NCBI GenBank assembly: GCA_964479405.1
Contig: CAYZMA010000008.1
Location: forward strand, 1-28,766
DNA: 28,766 nt
DNA from: JAMCZU01 sp964479405
GTDB taxonomy: Bacteria > Patescibacteriota > UBA1384 > UBA12157 > JAENIV01
Direction: 5' to 3'
Shown here: piece by piece, positions 22,261-28,766 of the stretch
Numbering within the stretch: position 1 is the stretch's first letter
Layout of the letters: each line of letters starts with the position of its first letter
Program-made: the position numbers and the translations under genes
The notes under the pieces: model-generated
Seen by the model: the letters and a program-made list of their open reading frames with translations, nothing else
Databases searched by the model: none
Told to the model about the DNA's origin: nothing

Positions 22261-22331
22261 AACTTCGCGCTGAAGATTTAACTTTAAAGCAGTGGATTGC
22301 ATTATGTAATGTTCTAAAAAAAATATTTTGA
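22261..22331 (+). pseudogene. Second copy of the rsmA 3' end, cut by the gap
   Basis: The 71 bases read LRAEDLTLKQWIALCNVLKKIF and a stop, the same C-terminus as rsmA at 22132-22202. By eye the DNA matches at about 60 of 71 positions. It may be the tail of an rsmA allele from a related strain joined by the scaffolder, or a real tandem duplication whose body lies in the gap. It is not a functional gene as shown. Confidence 0.85.
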
Positions 22332-22349
22332 GCTTTTAGTTTTTTAATT

Positions 22350-22360
22350 TATACTATAAT
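22350..22360 (+). promoter_or_regulatory. -10 region next to the Nramp-like gene start
   Basis: TATACT (22350-22355) overlaps TATAAT (22355-22360), which ends two bases before ATG 22363. Using TATACT, transcription would begin at or one base before the ATG; using TATAAT it would begin inside the gene. No Shine-Dalgarno sequence is present. Confidence 0.4.
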
Positions 22361-22362
22361 AG

Positions 22363-23760
22363 ATGAACAAAAATGACATTCAAAACGAAGAAAATACTTT
22401 TCAAAAAGCCGAAGATATTTTAGTTGAAGTAGAAAAAGAAGGTAAGGAGGGAATTAAGGCTGTTGAAAATGCTGCTCACAAAGTTTCCGAAGTAACTCCG
22501 GTTAAACAAGTTAAACAGTTCTGGCATAATCTTGGACCGGGTTTGACAACGGGCGCGGCCGATGATGATCCATCCGGTGTGGGAACTTATTCTCAAACCG
22601 GGGCTAAATACGGTTTTCAACTACTTTGGCTAGCCGTTTTTACTTTTCCTTTGATGGCTATTATTCAGGAAATGTGTGCCCGAATTGGGTTAGTTACAGG
22701 TCGGGGACTGGCAGCGAATATTAAAAAATATTTTCCTCAATGGGTTCTTTATACGGTGGCAATTTTAGTTTTAATGGCCAATTCTTTTAATATCGGTGCC
22801 AATTTGGGGGCAATGGCTAAATCAACTCAACTTTTAGCTCCATATTTACCGTTTTGGTTTTTAATTATTGCTTTCGTATTGATCAGTCTTTTTTTGCAAA
22901 TTTTTATTTCTTATCAAAAATACGCTCGCTATTTAAAATATCTCGCTTTGATTTTATTGGTTTATGTTGCGACCGCCTTTTTTATCAAAGATTTTGCTTG
23001 GAAAGAAGTCCTTATAAGTGGTATTGTGCCTAGCTTGAATTTTAGCAAAGATCAGATTATTTTAATTTGCGGTATATTAGGAACAACAATTTCGCCTTAT
23101 CTTTTTTTCTGGGAGACTTCGCAAGAAGTAGAAGAGAAAATTTCTGAAGGAAAAACTACCATTGCCGAACGTCAAGAAATAGACAAAAAAGAAATTCGTA
23201 AAATGCGAACCGATGTTTGGGTGGGGATGTTTCTTTCAAACTTGGTGATGTTTTTTATTATTGCTGTTACCGCCACAACTTTATTCCGCAATGGTATTAT
23301 TGATATTACTAGCGCCGCTGACGCGGCCGCTGCTCTTGAGCCATTGGCGGGTCGTTATGCGTCTTTGCTTTTTTCAATTGGTATTATTGGCACCGGTCTT
23401 TTGGCAATTCCCATTTTAGCTGGTTCTGCTTCTTATGCGGTGAGTGAAACTTTAGGCTGGAAAGAAGGTTTGTATCTTCGTTTTCGCCAAGGTATTTATT
23501 TTTACGGTGTCATTATTTTCTCAATGCTAATTGGCTTACTTCTTAATTTTGTCGGAATTAATCCGATTAAAGCCTTAATCTATGCGGCGGTGGCAAATGG
23601 ACTGGTGGCGCCGGTCATTTTAATTTTAATTGTGATTATTGCCAATAATCGAAAAATTATGAACTCCCATCACAATTCGCCATTTATTAAATTTTTAGGT
23701 TGGGTAGTTGTCGCTTTAATGGTTGTTGCCGGGATTGCTACAATCATTTCATTTTTTTAA
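22363..23760 (+). CDS. Nramp-family divalent metal transporter with altered metal-site motifs
   Basis: A 465-residue membrane protein with about eleven hydrophobic segments and the Nramp opening LGPGLTTGAADDDPSGVGTYSQ. The TM1 metal motif of Mn/Fe Nramps, DPGN, is here DPSG (69-72), keeping the Asp but losing the Asn. The TM6 motif usually MPH is SPY in TTISPY (241-246), losing the Met ligand. This suggests a divergent branch with another substrate, such as Mg2+, rather than a classical MntH. A charged N-terminal extension of about 55 residues (EDILVEVEKEGKEGIKAVEN) with amphipathic helices precedes the transporter. It is inserted between rsmA and rsmI compared with the Bacillus order. Confidence 0.88.
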   Translation: MNKNDIQNEENTFQKAEDILVEVEKEGKEGIKAVENAAHKVSEVTPVKQVKQFWHNLGPGLTTGAADDDPSGVGTYSQTGAKYGFQLLWLAVFTFPLMAIIQEMCARIGLVTGRGLAANIKKYFPQWVLYTVAILVLMANSFNIGANLGAMAKSTQLLAPYLPFWFLIIAFVLISLFLQIFISYQKYARYLKYLALILLVYVATAFFIKDFAWKEVLISGIVPSLNFSKDQIILICGILGTTISPYLFFWETSQEVEEKISEGKTTIAERQEIDKKEIRKMRTDVWVGMFLSNLVMFFIIAVTATTLFRNGIIDITSAADAAAALEPLAGRYASLLFSIGIIGTGLLAIPILAGSASYAVSETLGWKEGLYLRFRQGIYFYGVIIFSMLIGLLLNFVGINPIKALIYAAVANGLVAPVILILIVIIANNRKIMNSHHNSPFIKFLGWVVVALMVVAGIATIISFF

Positions 23761-23772
23761 AGAAAGGATTAA

Positions 23773-24462
23773 ATGGGAACTCTTTATATTGTAGCCACCC
23801 CGATTGGTAATTTGGAAGATATTACTTTAAGGGCGCTACGACTTCTAAAAGAAGTTGATTTAATTGCTTGTGAAGATACTCGTCATACGGGTATTCTTTT
23901 AAAACATTTCAATATCCATTCGCCAGCTGGCGGATTAGTTTCTTTTCATCAGCATTCCAAACTTCAAAAAATACAATTTTTAGTCTCTGAATTACAAAAT
24001 GGCAAAGATATTGCCTTAGTCACTGATGCCGGCACGCCCGGGATTAGCGATCCGGCGGGTGCATTGATAGATAGTGCTATTCAAAGTAAAATAGAAGTAG
24101 TTCCGGTTTCCGGCGTGTCGGCTTTAACAACTCTAGTTTCAGTCAGTAATAAGCCGATGGATAAGTTTTTATTTTTAGGATTTTTGCCTAAGAAAAAGGG
24201 CCGTCAAACATTGCTTAAAAATATTTCAAAATACGACTTTCCAGTTATTATTTTTGAGTCGCCAAACAGAGTTTTAAAAACTTTAGCTGAATTTAAAGAA
24301 GTGCTGGGAGACCGCTTTGTTATTGTTGGCAGAGAATTGACTAAAAAATTTGAAGAAATTTATCGAGGTAAAATTTCAGAAGTTTTGCCGAAAATTAGAC
24401 CCCAAGGTGAATTTGTTATTTTAATTAATCACTATTCACGGGCTAAAGCCCATGATATGTAA
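23773..24462 (+). CDS. rsmI: 16S rRNA 2'-O-ribose C1402 methyltransferase RsmI
   Basis: The 229-residue protein has the RsmI/tetrapyrrole-methylase fold: start GTLYIVATPIGNLEDITLRAL, CEDTRHTGILL, the SAM-binding VTDAGTPGISDPG-type loop (here DPAG), and PVSGVSAL and FLGFLPKKKGR. It lacks the extra C-terminal domain found in longer homologues. Between FNIHS and VSFHQHS it has an extra PAGG encoded by a mini-palindrome at 23919-23934. AAAGAAAGG precedes the start. It is followed by metG after 14 bases, as in Bacillus (yabC to metS). Confidence 0.95.
   Translation: MGTLYIVATPIGNLEDITLRALRLLKEVDLIACEDTRHTGILLKHFNIHSPAGGLVSFHQHSKLQKIQFLVSELQNGKDIALVTDAGTPGISDPAGALIDSAIQSKIEVVPVSGVSALTTLVSVSNKPMDKFLFLGFLPKKKGRQTLLKNISKYDFPVIIFESPNRVLKTLAEFKEVLGDRFVIVGRELTKKFEEIYRGKISEVLPKIRPQGEFVILINHYSRAKAHDM
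23919..23934. repeat. Mini-palindrome inside rsmI
   Basis: TTCGCCAGCTGGCGGA differs by one base from the perfect palindrome in pheS (1924-1939); its inner 12 bases CGCCAGCTGGCG are exact. It encodes SPAGG in RsmI at a place where homologues usually have a shorter turn (compare the common form HFGI-x-P-L-x-S-x-H). Confidence 0.7.
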
Positions 24463-24476
24463 GCGAAAAATAAAAT

Positions 24477-25937
24477 ATGATAGAAAAAACACAAAAAAAT
24501 CTAATAAAAAAACCGAAAGTTGAGGTGGTAAAAGATGTATCTTTAGAAGAGACTTTTTTTATTACCACCGCCATTCATTATGTAACTGATATTCCCCATA
24601 TTGGTCATGCTTACGAAATGATTGCCGCCGATATTTTGGCTCGTTATTGGCGACGGCGTGGACGAGATATTTTTTATTTGGCGGGGACTGATGAACATGG
24701 TCAAAAAATCATGCAAGCGGCTCAAAAAAAAGGTGTGCCACCAAAAGAGTTTGTTGATGAAATTTCTTTGCATTACAAAGCGGCATGGGCGGCGTTAGAA
24801 ATACGCTACGATAATTTTATACGAACAACCGATCCAGCTCATGAAAAATATGTTCAGGAATTTGTTCAAAAATTATACGATCTTGGTGAAATTTACAAAG
24901 ATCGTTACGAAGGTTTATATTGCATTGGTTGTGAGGAATACAAAACAAAAAACGAACTTTCGGTGAGTAATATTTGTAAAATACACAAGACAAAATGTGA
25001 AGGCGTCTTTGAAGATATTTATTTTTTCAAACTTTCAAAATATCAAAAGCAATTGATTGAGGTAATTGAAAAGAAAAAAATTGAGATTGAGCCAATTGAA
25101 AGAAGAAATGAAATTCTAAGTTTCTTAAAAAAAGAACCTTTGCGTGATTTGGCAATTTCTCGCAGTAAAGTAAGTTGGGGTGTACCACTGCCTTGGGACA
25201 AAACGCAAACTATTTACGTTTGGGTTGATGCTCTTCTAAATTATATTACGGGCGCGCGAGGCCATTGGCCGCCGTCATTGCAACTTATTGGTAAAGATAT
25301 TTTTCGTTTTCATTGTATTATTTGGCCGGCACTACTTTTGGCTACCGGTTTAGAATTGCCTAGAAAAATATTTATTCATGGTTTTTTAACAGTTGACGGC
25401 GAAAAAATTTCTAAGTCGCGGGGCAATATTATTGATCCTTTGCAGATTGCTCGAATTTACGGCGTAGATGCTTTACGCTATTTTCTTTTTAGTGAAATGC
25501 CTTTTGGCCAAGATGGCGATTTTACTATTGATCGTTTTGAAAAACGTTATTGTTCCGATTTAGCTAATGATTTGGGCAATTTAGTTCAACGGGTGATTAT
25601 AATGGCTAATCGTTATAAGATTTCATGGCAATATAAAACAGTCACAAAATCTTACTTTCAAATTGATCGCGCCATTGAAAATTTAGAATTTCATAAAGCT
25701 TTAAATTTAATTTGGGATATTGTTGTAGAAGCAAATAAAAAGGTTGATACGGAAAAACCTTGGGAACTCTTTGAAAAAGATCCTAAAAAACTGGAAGAAG
25801 TTATTAGTCAATTATTGGGGGCAATTTCACAAATTGCTTTTCAAATTGATCCATTTTTGCCAGAAACTTCGTGGTTAATTGTTGAACAACTTAAATCAAT
25901 GAAACCGGATCATTTATTTCCCAGACAACATAAGTAA
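24477..25937 (+). CDS. metG: Methionyl-tRNA synthetase
   Basis: A 486-residue class I synthetase that charges tRNA(Met). The HIGH motif is at 41-44 and KMSKS appears as KISKS (310-314) in GEKISKSRGN. The zinc-knuckle region is a single unit with C149, C152, C167 and H170, like the Thermus-type enzyme. Key pockets YVWVDALLNYI and IGKDIFRFH are present. The C-terminal anticodon-binding domain is present, but there is no extra tRNA-binding EMAP domain. The N-terminus has about 25 residues before the conserved FFITTAIHY; a GTG closer to that point is an alternative start, but it has no better binding site. Confidence 0.96.
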   Translation: MIEKTQKNLIKKPKVEVVKDVSLEETFFITTAIHYVTDIPHIGHAYEMIAADILARYWRRRGRDIFYLAGTDEHGQKIMQAAQKKGVPPKEFVDEISLHYKAAWAALEIRYDNFIRTTDPAHEKYVQEFVQKLYDLGEIYKDRYEGLYCIGCEEYKTKNELSVSNICKIHKTKCEGVFEDIYFFKLSKYQKQLIEVIEKKKIEIEPIERRNEILSFLKKEPLRDLAISRSKVSWGVPLPWDKTQTIYVWVDALLNYITGARGHWPPSLQLIGKDIFRFHCIIWPALLLATGLELPRKIFIHGFLTVDGEKISKSRGNIIDPLQIARIYGVDALRYFLFSEMPFGQDGDFTIDRFEKRYCSDLANDLGNLVQRVIIMANRYKISWQYKTVTKSYFQIDRAIENLEFHKALNLIWDIVVEANKKVDTEKPWELFEKDPKKLEEVISQLLGAISQIAFQIDPFLPETSWLIVEQLKSMKPDHLFPRQHK

Positions 25938-25946
25938 GGAGGGCAA

Positions 25947-26783
25947 TTGTTTCCTTTTATTGCGGCTTTAACTCAAGTCGGAGGCATTCTTGTTGACAAA
26001 ATAACTCTGACTCGTCGGCAAGTTTCGGTCCATGTTTTTGTGCCGATTTTATTTTTATTTATTTTTTTATTGACGGCCGTCTTATTTCCATTTTTGGGTA
26101 AAATTTCAATAGAATTTTTTTCGTCTTACTATTTATTAATATTTTTAGCGATGCTAATTGCTGGTGTCGTTTGGAATTTTTTTTATTATCAAGGTGTTCA
26201 AGCAGAAAAAGTTTATGAATTTCAATTGATTATGATGCTCCAGCCTTTGCTGACGATTCTTTTGGCCACCATTTTTCTTAAGGGTGAACGAAATTTACAA
26301 ATTGAAATTATTGCCATTGTGGCGGCAATTTTCTTAATTGTATCTCATATTAATCAAGCTCATTTGGAAATTACACTTGGAGGTTATAAATTACTTTTGG
26401 CGGTCATTTTTATGTCGGTGGAATTAATTTTAATTAAAATTTTGTTAGCCGTTTTATCACCAGTTGCTTTGTATTGCATAAGGACGGGTATACTCTTTGT
26501 TTTTTTTGTTTTGTTTTACCGGCCACAAATTAAAAAAGTGGCGAAGGAAAATACAGTTTTGATTTTGATCAGCGCCACTTTAGGCACAGTCCAAATGATT
26601 AGTAAATTTTATGGTTTTGAGCAATTTGGGGTTGTTTATACTTCTTTAGTTCTTATTTTATCACCAATTCTTGTTTATATTTTGTCAATAATTTTTTTAC
26701 ATGAAAAACTGAAATTAAAAACAGTTTTATCAGGGATTGTTATTTTAGGTTGCATTATCTATGCTACATTAATAGGAAAATAA
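25947..26783 (+). CDS. EamA-type (DMT superfamily) transporter
   Basis: A 278-residue protein with about ten hydrophobic segments in two homologous halves. The second half ends in the EamA-like SLVLILSPILVYILSIIFLHEKLKLKTVLSGIVILG. The first half has the matching LLTILLATIFLKGERNLQIEIIAIVAAIFLI. Such carriers export or import small metabolites; the substrate cannot be predicted. The start is TTG 25947 with a strong TAAGGAGGG four bases upstream and ten bases after metG, so the pair is one operon. The stop is directly followed by the tatD ATG. Confidence 0.88.
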   Translation: MFPFIAALTQVGGILVDKITLTRRQVSVHVFVPILFLFIFLLTAVLFPFLGKISIEFFSSYYLLIFLAMLIAGVVWNFFYYQGVQAEKVYEFQLIMMLQPLLTILLATIFLKGERNLQIEIIAIVAAIFLIVSHINQAHLEITLGGYKLLLAVIFMSVELILIKILLAVLSPVALYCIRTGILFVFFVLFYRPQIKKVAKENTVLILISATLGTVQMISKFYGFEQFGVVYTSLVLILSPILVYILSIIFLHEKLKLKTVLSGIVILGCIIYATLIGK

Positions 26784-27548
26784 ATGTTTATTGATACTCA
26801 TGCTCATTTGAATTTTAAAGATTTTGATCTTGACTATATTCAAGTGATTGAGCGAGCCAAAAAAGCTGGCGTTGAAAAAGTTATTATTCCAAGCTCAAAT
26901 TTAAAAACATCTTTGAAAGCAATTGAGATTGCAGAGGAAATTGATGGTGTTTTTACAGCGGTGGGTTTGCACCCAATTCATGTTAAAGATGAAGATTTTA
27001 ACGAAACAGAGTTTCTTCGTTTGGCAAAAAATAAAAAAGTTGTTGCCATTGGCGAGATTGGCTTGGATTATTATTACGATAAATCTAATTTACTAAGTCA
27101 AAAAGAAGTTTTTGCCAAATCACTTAGATTAGCGCAAGTAGTTTCCAAGCCGGTGATTGTTCACTCGCGAGAAGCGGGGATGGATATTTTGCCATTACTT
27201 TTAGCCGAAAGTCCAATGCCTCGTGGGGTAATGCACTGTTTTCAGGAAGATTGGCAGTTTGCCCAGACAATTTTAGAAATGGGTTTTTATCTTTCTTTTA
27301 CGGGTCTTATAACTTTTAGTAAAAACCAAAAGACAGTGGAAGTGATTAAAAAAACGCCTTTAGAAAGAATTTTAATTGAAACCGATTGTCCATATATGAC
27401 ACCGGAGCCTTATCGGGGCAAGCGCAACGAACCAGCTTATATTGTGGAGGTAGCGCGAAAAATCGCCGAAATTAAAAAAATCCCTTTGGAAAAAGTCGCC
27501 ACCCAAACTTCTAAAAACGCAATAGAACTCTTTAAATTGGATAAGTAA
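26784..27548 (+). CDS. tatD: TatD-family metal-dependent hydrolase (DNase)
   Basis: The 254-residue TIM-barrel enzyme has the metal ligands H6 and H8 (DTHAH), the Glu in AIGEIGLDYYYD, the His in VIVHSREA, the His in GVMHCFQ and the Asp in LIETDCPYMTPEPYRGKRNEP. All catalytic positions of TatD/YabD are present. Members are 3'-5' exonucleases acting in DNA repair and turnover. The ATG directly follows the EamA stop. In Bacillus the orthologue yabD also lies next to metS. Confidence 0.95.
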   Translation: MFIDTHAHLNFKDFDLDYIQVIERAKKAGVEKVIIPSSNLKTSLKAIEIAEEIDGVFTAVGLHPIHVKDEDFNETEFLRLAKNKKVVAIGEIGLDYYYDKSNLLSQKEVFAKSLRLAQVVSKPVIVHSREAGMDILPLLLAESPMPRGVMHCFQEDWQFAQTILEMGFYLSFTGLITFSKNQKTVEVIKKTPLERILIETDCPYMTPEPYRGKRNEPAYIVEVARKIAEIKKIPLEKVATQTSKNAIELFKLDK

Positions 27549-27561
27549 AGTTTTTCTTTTT

Positions 27562-27570
27562 TGTTATAAT
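27562..27570 (+). promoter_or_regulatory. Extended -10 element before the 57-residue membrane protein
   Basis: TGTTATAAT (TG-N-TATAAT) ends nine bases before ATG 27580. The transcript would begin about three bases before the start codon, so the message would be nearly leaderless. No Shine-Dalgarno sequence is seen. Confidence 0.5.
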
Positions 27571-27579
27571 ATAAATACC

Positions 27580-27753
27580 ATGGAAAAAGAAAAGCCAAAA
27601 AAGAAATACACTGGTTTAATTATTGCTACTATTATAATAGTGCTTTTAGCGAGTGTTGCAGTCCTTGTTTATTGGAAAGTGGAAAGAATCGTTAAAAGTT
27701 TTTCCGATTCGGCGCAAAAAGCCAGTTCTCACAATACACCGTTAAGCGACTAA
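27580..27753 (+). CDS. Small single-pass membrane protein, 57 residues, unknown function
   Basis: This short gene reads a Lys-rich start (MEKEKPKKKYTG), one membrane helix (LIIATIIIVLLASVAVLVYW, residues 13-32) and a polar tail (KVERIVKSFSDSAQKASSHN). The basic start suggests that the N-terminus is inside the cell and the tail outside. No family is recognised. An extended -10 box just upstream and its position between tatD and the desulfurase support a real gene, but coding evidence for such a short frame is limited. Confidence 0.6.
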   Translation: MEKEKPKKKYTGLIIATIIIVLLASVAVLVYWKVERIVKSFSDSAQKASSHNTPLSD

Positions 27754-27761
27754 TTTTAGCA

Positions 27762-27790
27762 TTTACTAAATATTAATTATATGATACAAT
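27762..27790 (+). promoter_or_regulatory. Predicted promoter of the cysteine desulfurase gene
   Basis: TTTACT (27762-27767), a 17-base spacer and an extended -10 TGATACAAT (27782-27790). The start of transcription near 27797 leaves a leader of about 30 bases to ATG 27827. The nine-base TGATACAAT is identical to those before pilM and the second receiver gene. Confidence 0.55.
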
Positions 27791-27826
27791 TTATTATCCA
27801 AACATAAGATTAATGAAAGTTAAATA

Positions 27827-28766
27827 ATGAAAGTCTATTTAGACTACGTCGCTACCAGCCCTGTCAAAGACGAAGTTAAGAAGGCGATGATGCCGTATTT
27901 GACGGAGATTTTTGGTAATCCTTCAAGTATTCATCGTTGGGGTCAAGAGGCGAAATCGGCAATTGAAAAGGCGCGAGGTGAAGTCGCTTTATTTTTAGGC
28001 GCAAAACCACAAGAAATTATTTTTACTTCCGGCGGGACGGAAGCGGATAATCTTGCTGTGCGAGGAATTTCAAATTCTAAAGTTCATATTATTACAACTC
28101 AAATTGAACATCATGCCATTTTAAAAACATGCGAAGATTTAGAGAAAAATAATATAGCTGAAGTTACTTACCTGAAGCCCAATCGCGAGGGCTTAATTAG
28201 TGCTTTGCAAGTTAAAAAAGCCCTCAAAAAAAATACAGTTTTGGTTTCAGTAATGTATGTTAATAATGAAATTGGTACGGTCCAGCCCATTCGTGAAATT
28301 GGCAAAATGATTGAAAAAGAAAATAAAAATCGCCTAAGTAAAGAACGGATTTATTTTCATACCGATGCGGTTCAGGCGGTTGAATATCTAAATGTTAATG
28401 TCGATTTTCTCCATGTTGATCTTTTGACTCTTTCAGGACATAAAATCGGCGCCACCAAAGGAATTGGCGCTTTATATCTTCGTTCCGGCACGCCTTTTGA
28501 AAAAATAATTTTTGGCGGTGAACAAGAAATGAACCTTCGCGCTGGGACAGAAAATGTTAGCGGGATTGTTTCTTTAGGGAAAGCTATAGAACTAATTCAA
28601 ATCAAAAATCAAAAGTCAAATCTCAAAATTAAGGAATTAAGAGACTATTTTATTAAAAAGATTATAACCGAAATACCAGAAGTGGAATTAAATGGTTCAA
28701 GGCAGTTTCGTAGTCCCAACAATGCCAATTTTTATTTTAAATATGTTGAAGGCGAATCTATTCTTT
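27827..28766 (+). CDS. Cysteine desulfurase, NifS/IscS family (3' end outside window)
   Basis: The first 313 residues of a PLP-dependent enzyme that takes sulfur from cysteine for Fe-S clusters and tRNA thiolation. It shows the start YLDYVATSP (usually LDNAATTP), FGNPSSIHRWG, the cofactor region TSGGTEADNLAV, IEHHA, VNNEIGTVQPI, HTDAVQAV and the PLP-lysine motif SGHKIGATKGIGALY, then GGEQEMNLRAGTENV. The catalytic-Cys loop usually falls after the window edge. The first-strand motif is unusual. A stretch at 28596-28630, made of repeated CAAA/TCAAA units, encodes QIKNQKSNLKI, a low-complexity patch. A short ATGAAAGTT at 27813 repeats the true start but stops after four codons. Confidence 0.94.
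   Translation, partial: MKVYLDYVATSPVKDEVKKAMMPYLTEIFGNPSSIHRWGQEAKSAIEKARGEVALFLGAKPQEIIFTSGGTEADNLAVRGISNSKVHIITTQIEHHAILKTCEDLEKNNIAEVTYLKPNREGLISALQVKKALKKNTVLVSVMYVNNEIGTVQPIREIGKMIEKENKNRLSKERIYFHTDAVQAVEYLNVNVDFLHVDLLTLSGHKIGATKGIGALYLRSGTPFEKIIFGGEQEMNLRAGTENVSGIVSLGKAIELIQIKNQKSNLKIKELRDYFIKKIITEIPEVELNGSRQFRSPNNANFYFKYVEGESIL

Noticed and set aside
1..28766. Search by eye for CRISPR arrays, tRNA genes, rRNA genes and transposases
   Set aside because: None seen; the only mobile-type elements are the inteins and small palindromic repeats.

Overview
This window looks like a piece of a Candidate Phyla Radiation (Patescibacteria) genome, probably from a metagenome assembly. The base composition is AT-rich, the genes are tightly packed with many ATGA-type overlaps, and TGA is used as a normal stop. 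The phenylalanyl-tRNA synthetase alpha subunit is stripped down, a type IV pilus cluster lies beside stand-alone receiver proteins, and inteins interrupt replication and repair genes. The lineage is an inference from these traits; no marker tree could be built. A run of ten Ns at 22251-22260 shows that the window is a scaffold of two contigs.

Layout. (1) 2-2053, plus strand: the tail of an ABC-2 permease, its ATPase and a short pheS. (2) 2106-3209: two receiver-domain proteins, the first with a C-terminal membrane anchor. (3) 3213-11367, minus strand: a type IV pilus operon in transcription order pilB, pilC, three prepilin-like proteins, a PilX-like protein, pilM, pilN, pilO. Its PilB carries an HU/IHF-like DNA-binding domain at the N-terminus. 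(4) 11561-17042: dnaX with a repeat-derived in-frame insertion, a cysteine-cluster protein, a Thr-Pro-repeat membrane protein (minus strand), and dnaB with an intein. (5) 17043-17430: no convincing protein gene, but a consensus promoter, a strongly foldable RNA of about 240 nt and a terminator-like hairpin. (6) 17431-22202: a UvrD/PcrA-type helicase with a second, different intein, a G5-domain lysozyme-like protein that seems to start at AUU, and rsmA. (7) 22261-28766: a duplicate rsmA tail next to the gap, an Nramp-like transporter, rsmI, metG, an EamA transporter, tatD, a 57-residue membrane protein and the start of a cysteine desulfurase.

How the genes fit together. Regions 6 and 7 hold the same core set as the Bacillus yabC-metS-yabD-yabE-ksgA neighbourhood (rsmI, metG, tatD, G5 protein, rsmA), reordered and with two transporters added. 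dnaX, dnaB and uvrD add a replication and repair theme. The pilus cluster encodes the extension motor, inner-membrane platform, alignment proteins and minor pilins; no prepilin peptidase, retraction ATPase or secretin is visible.

The most notable signals are the HU-PilB fusion, the unidentified RNA between two intein-bearing genes, and small palindromic repeats that lie between genes but have also entered the reading frames of rsmA, dnaX, pheS and rsmI. A further signal is a two-way split in start signals: several ATG genes have a -10 box placed so that the mRNA would be nearly leaderless, whereas the TTG and AUU starts have strong Shine-Dalgarno sequences.
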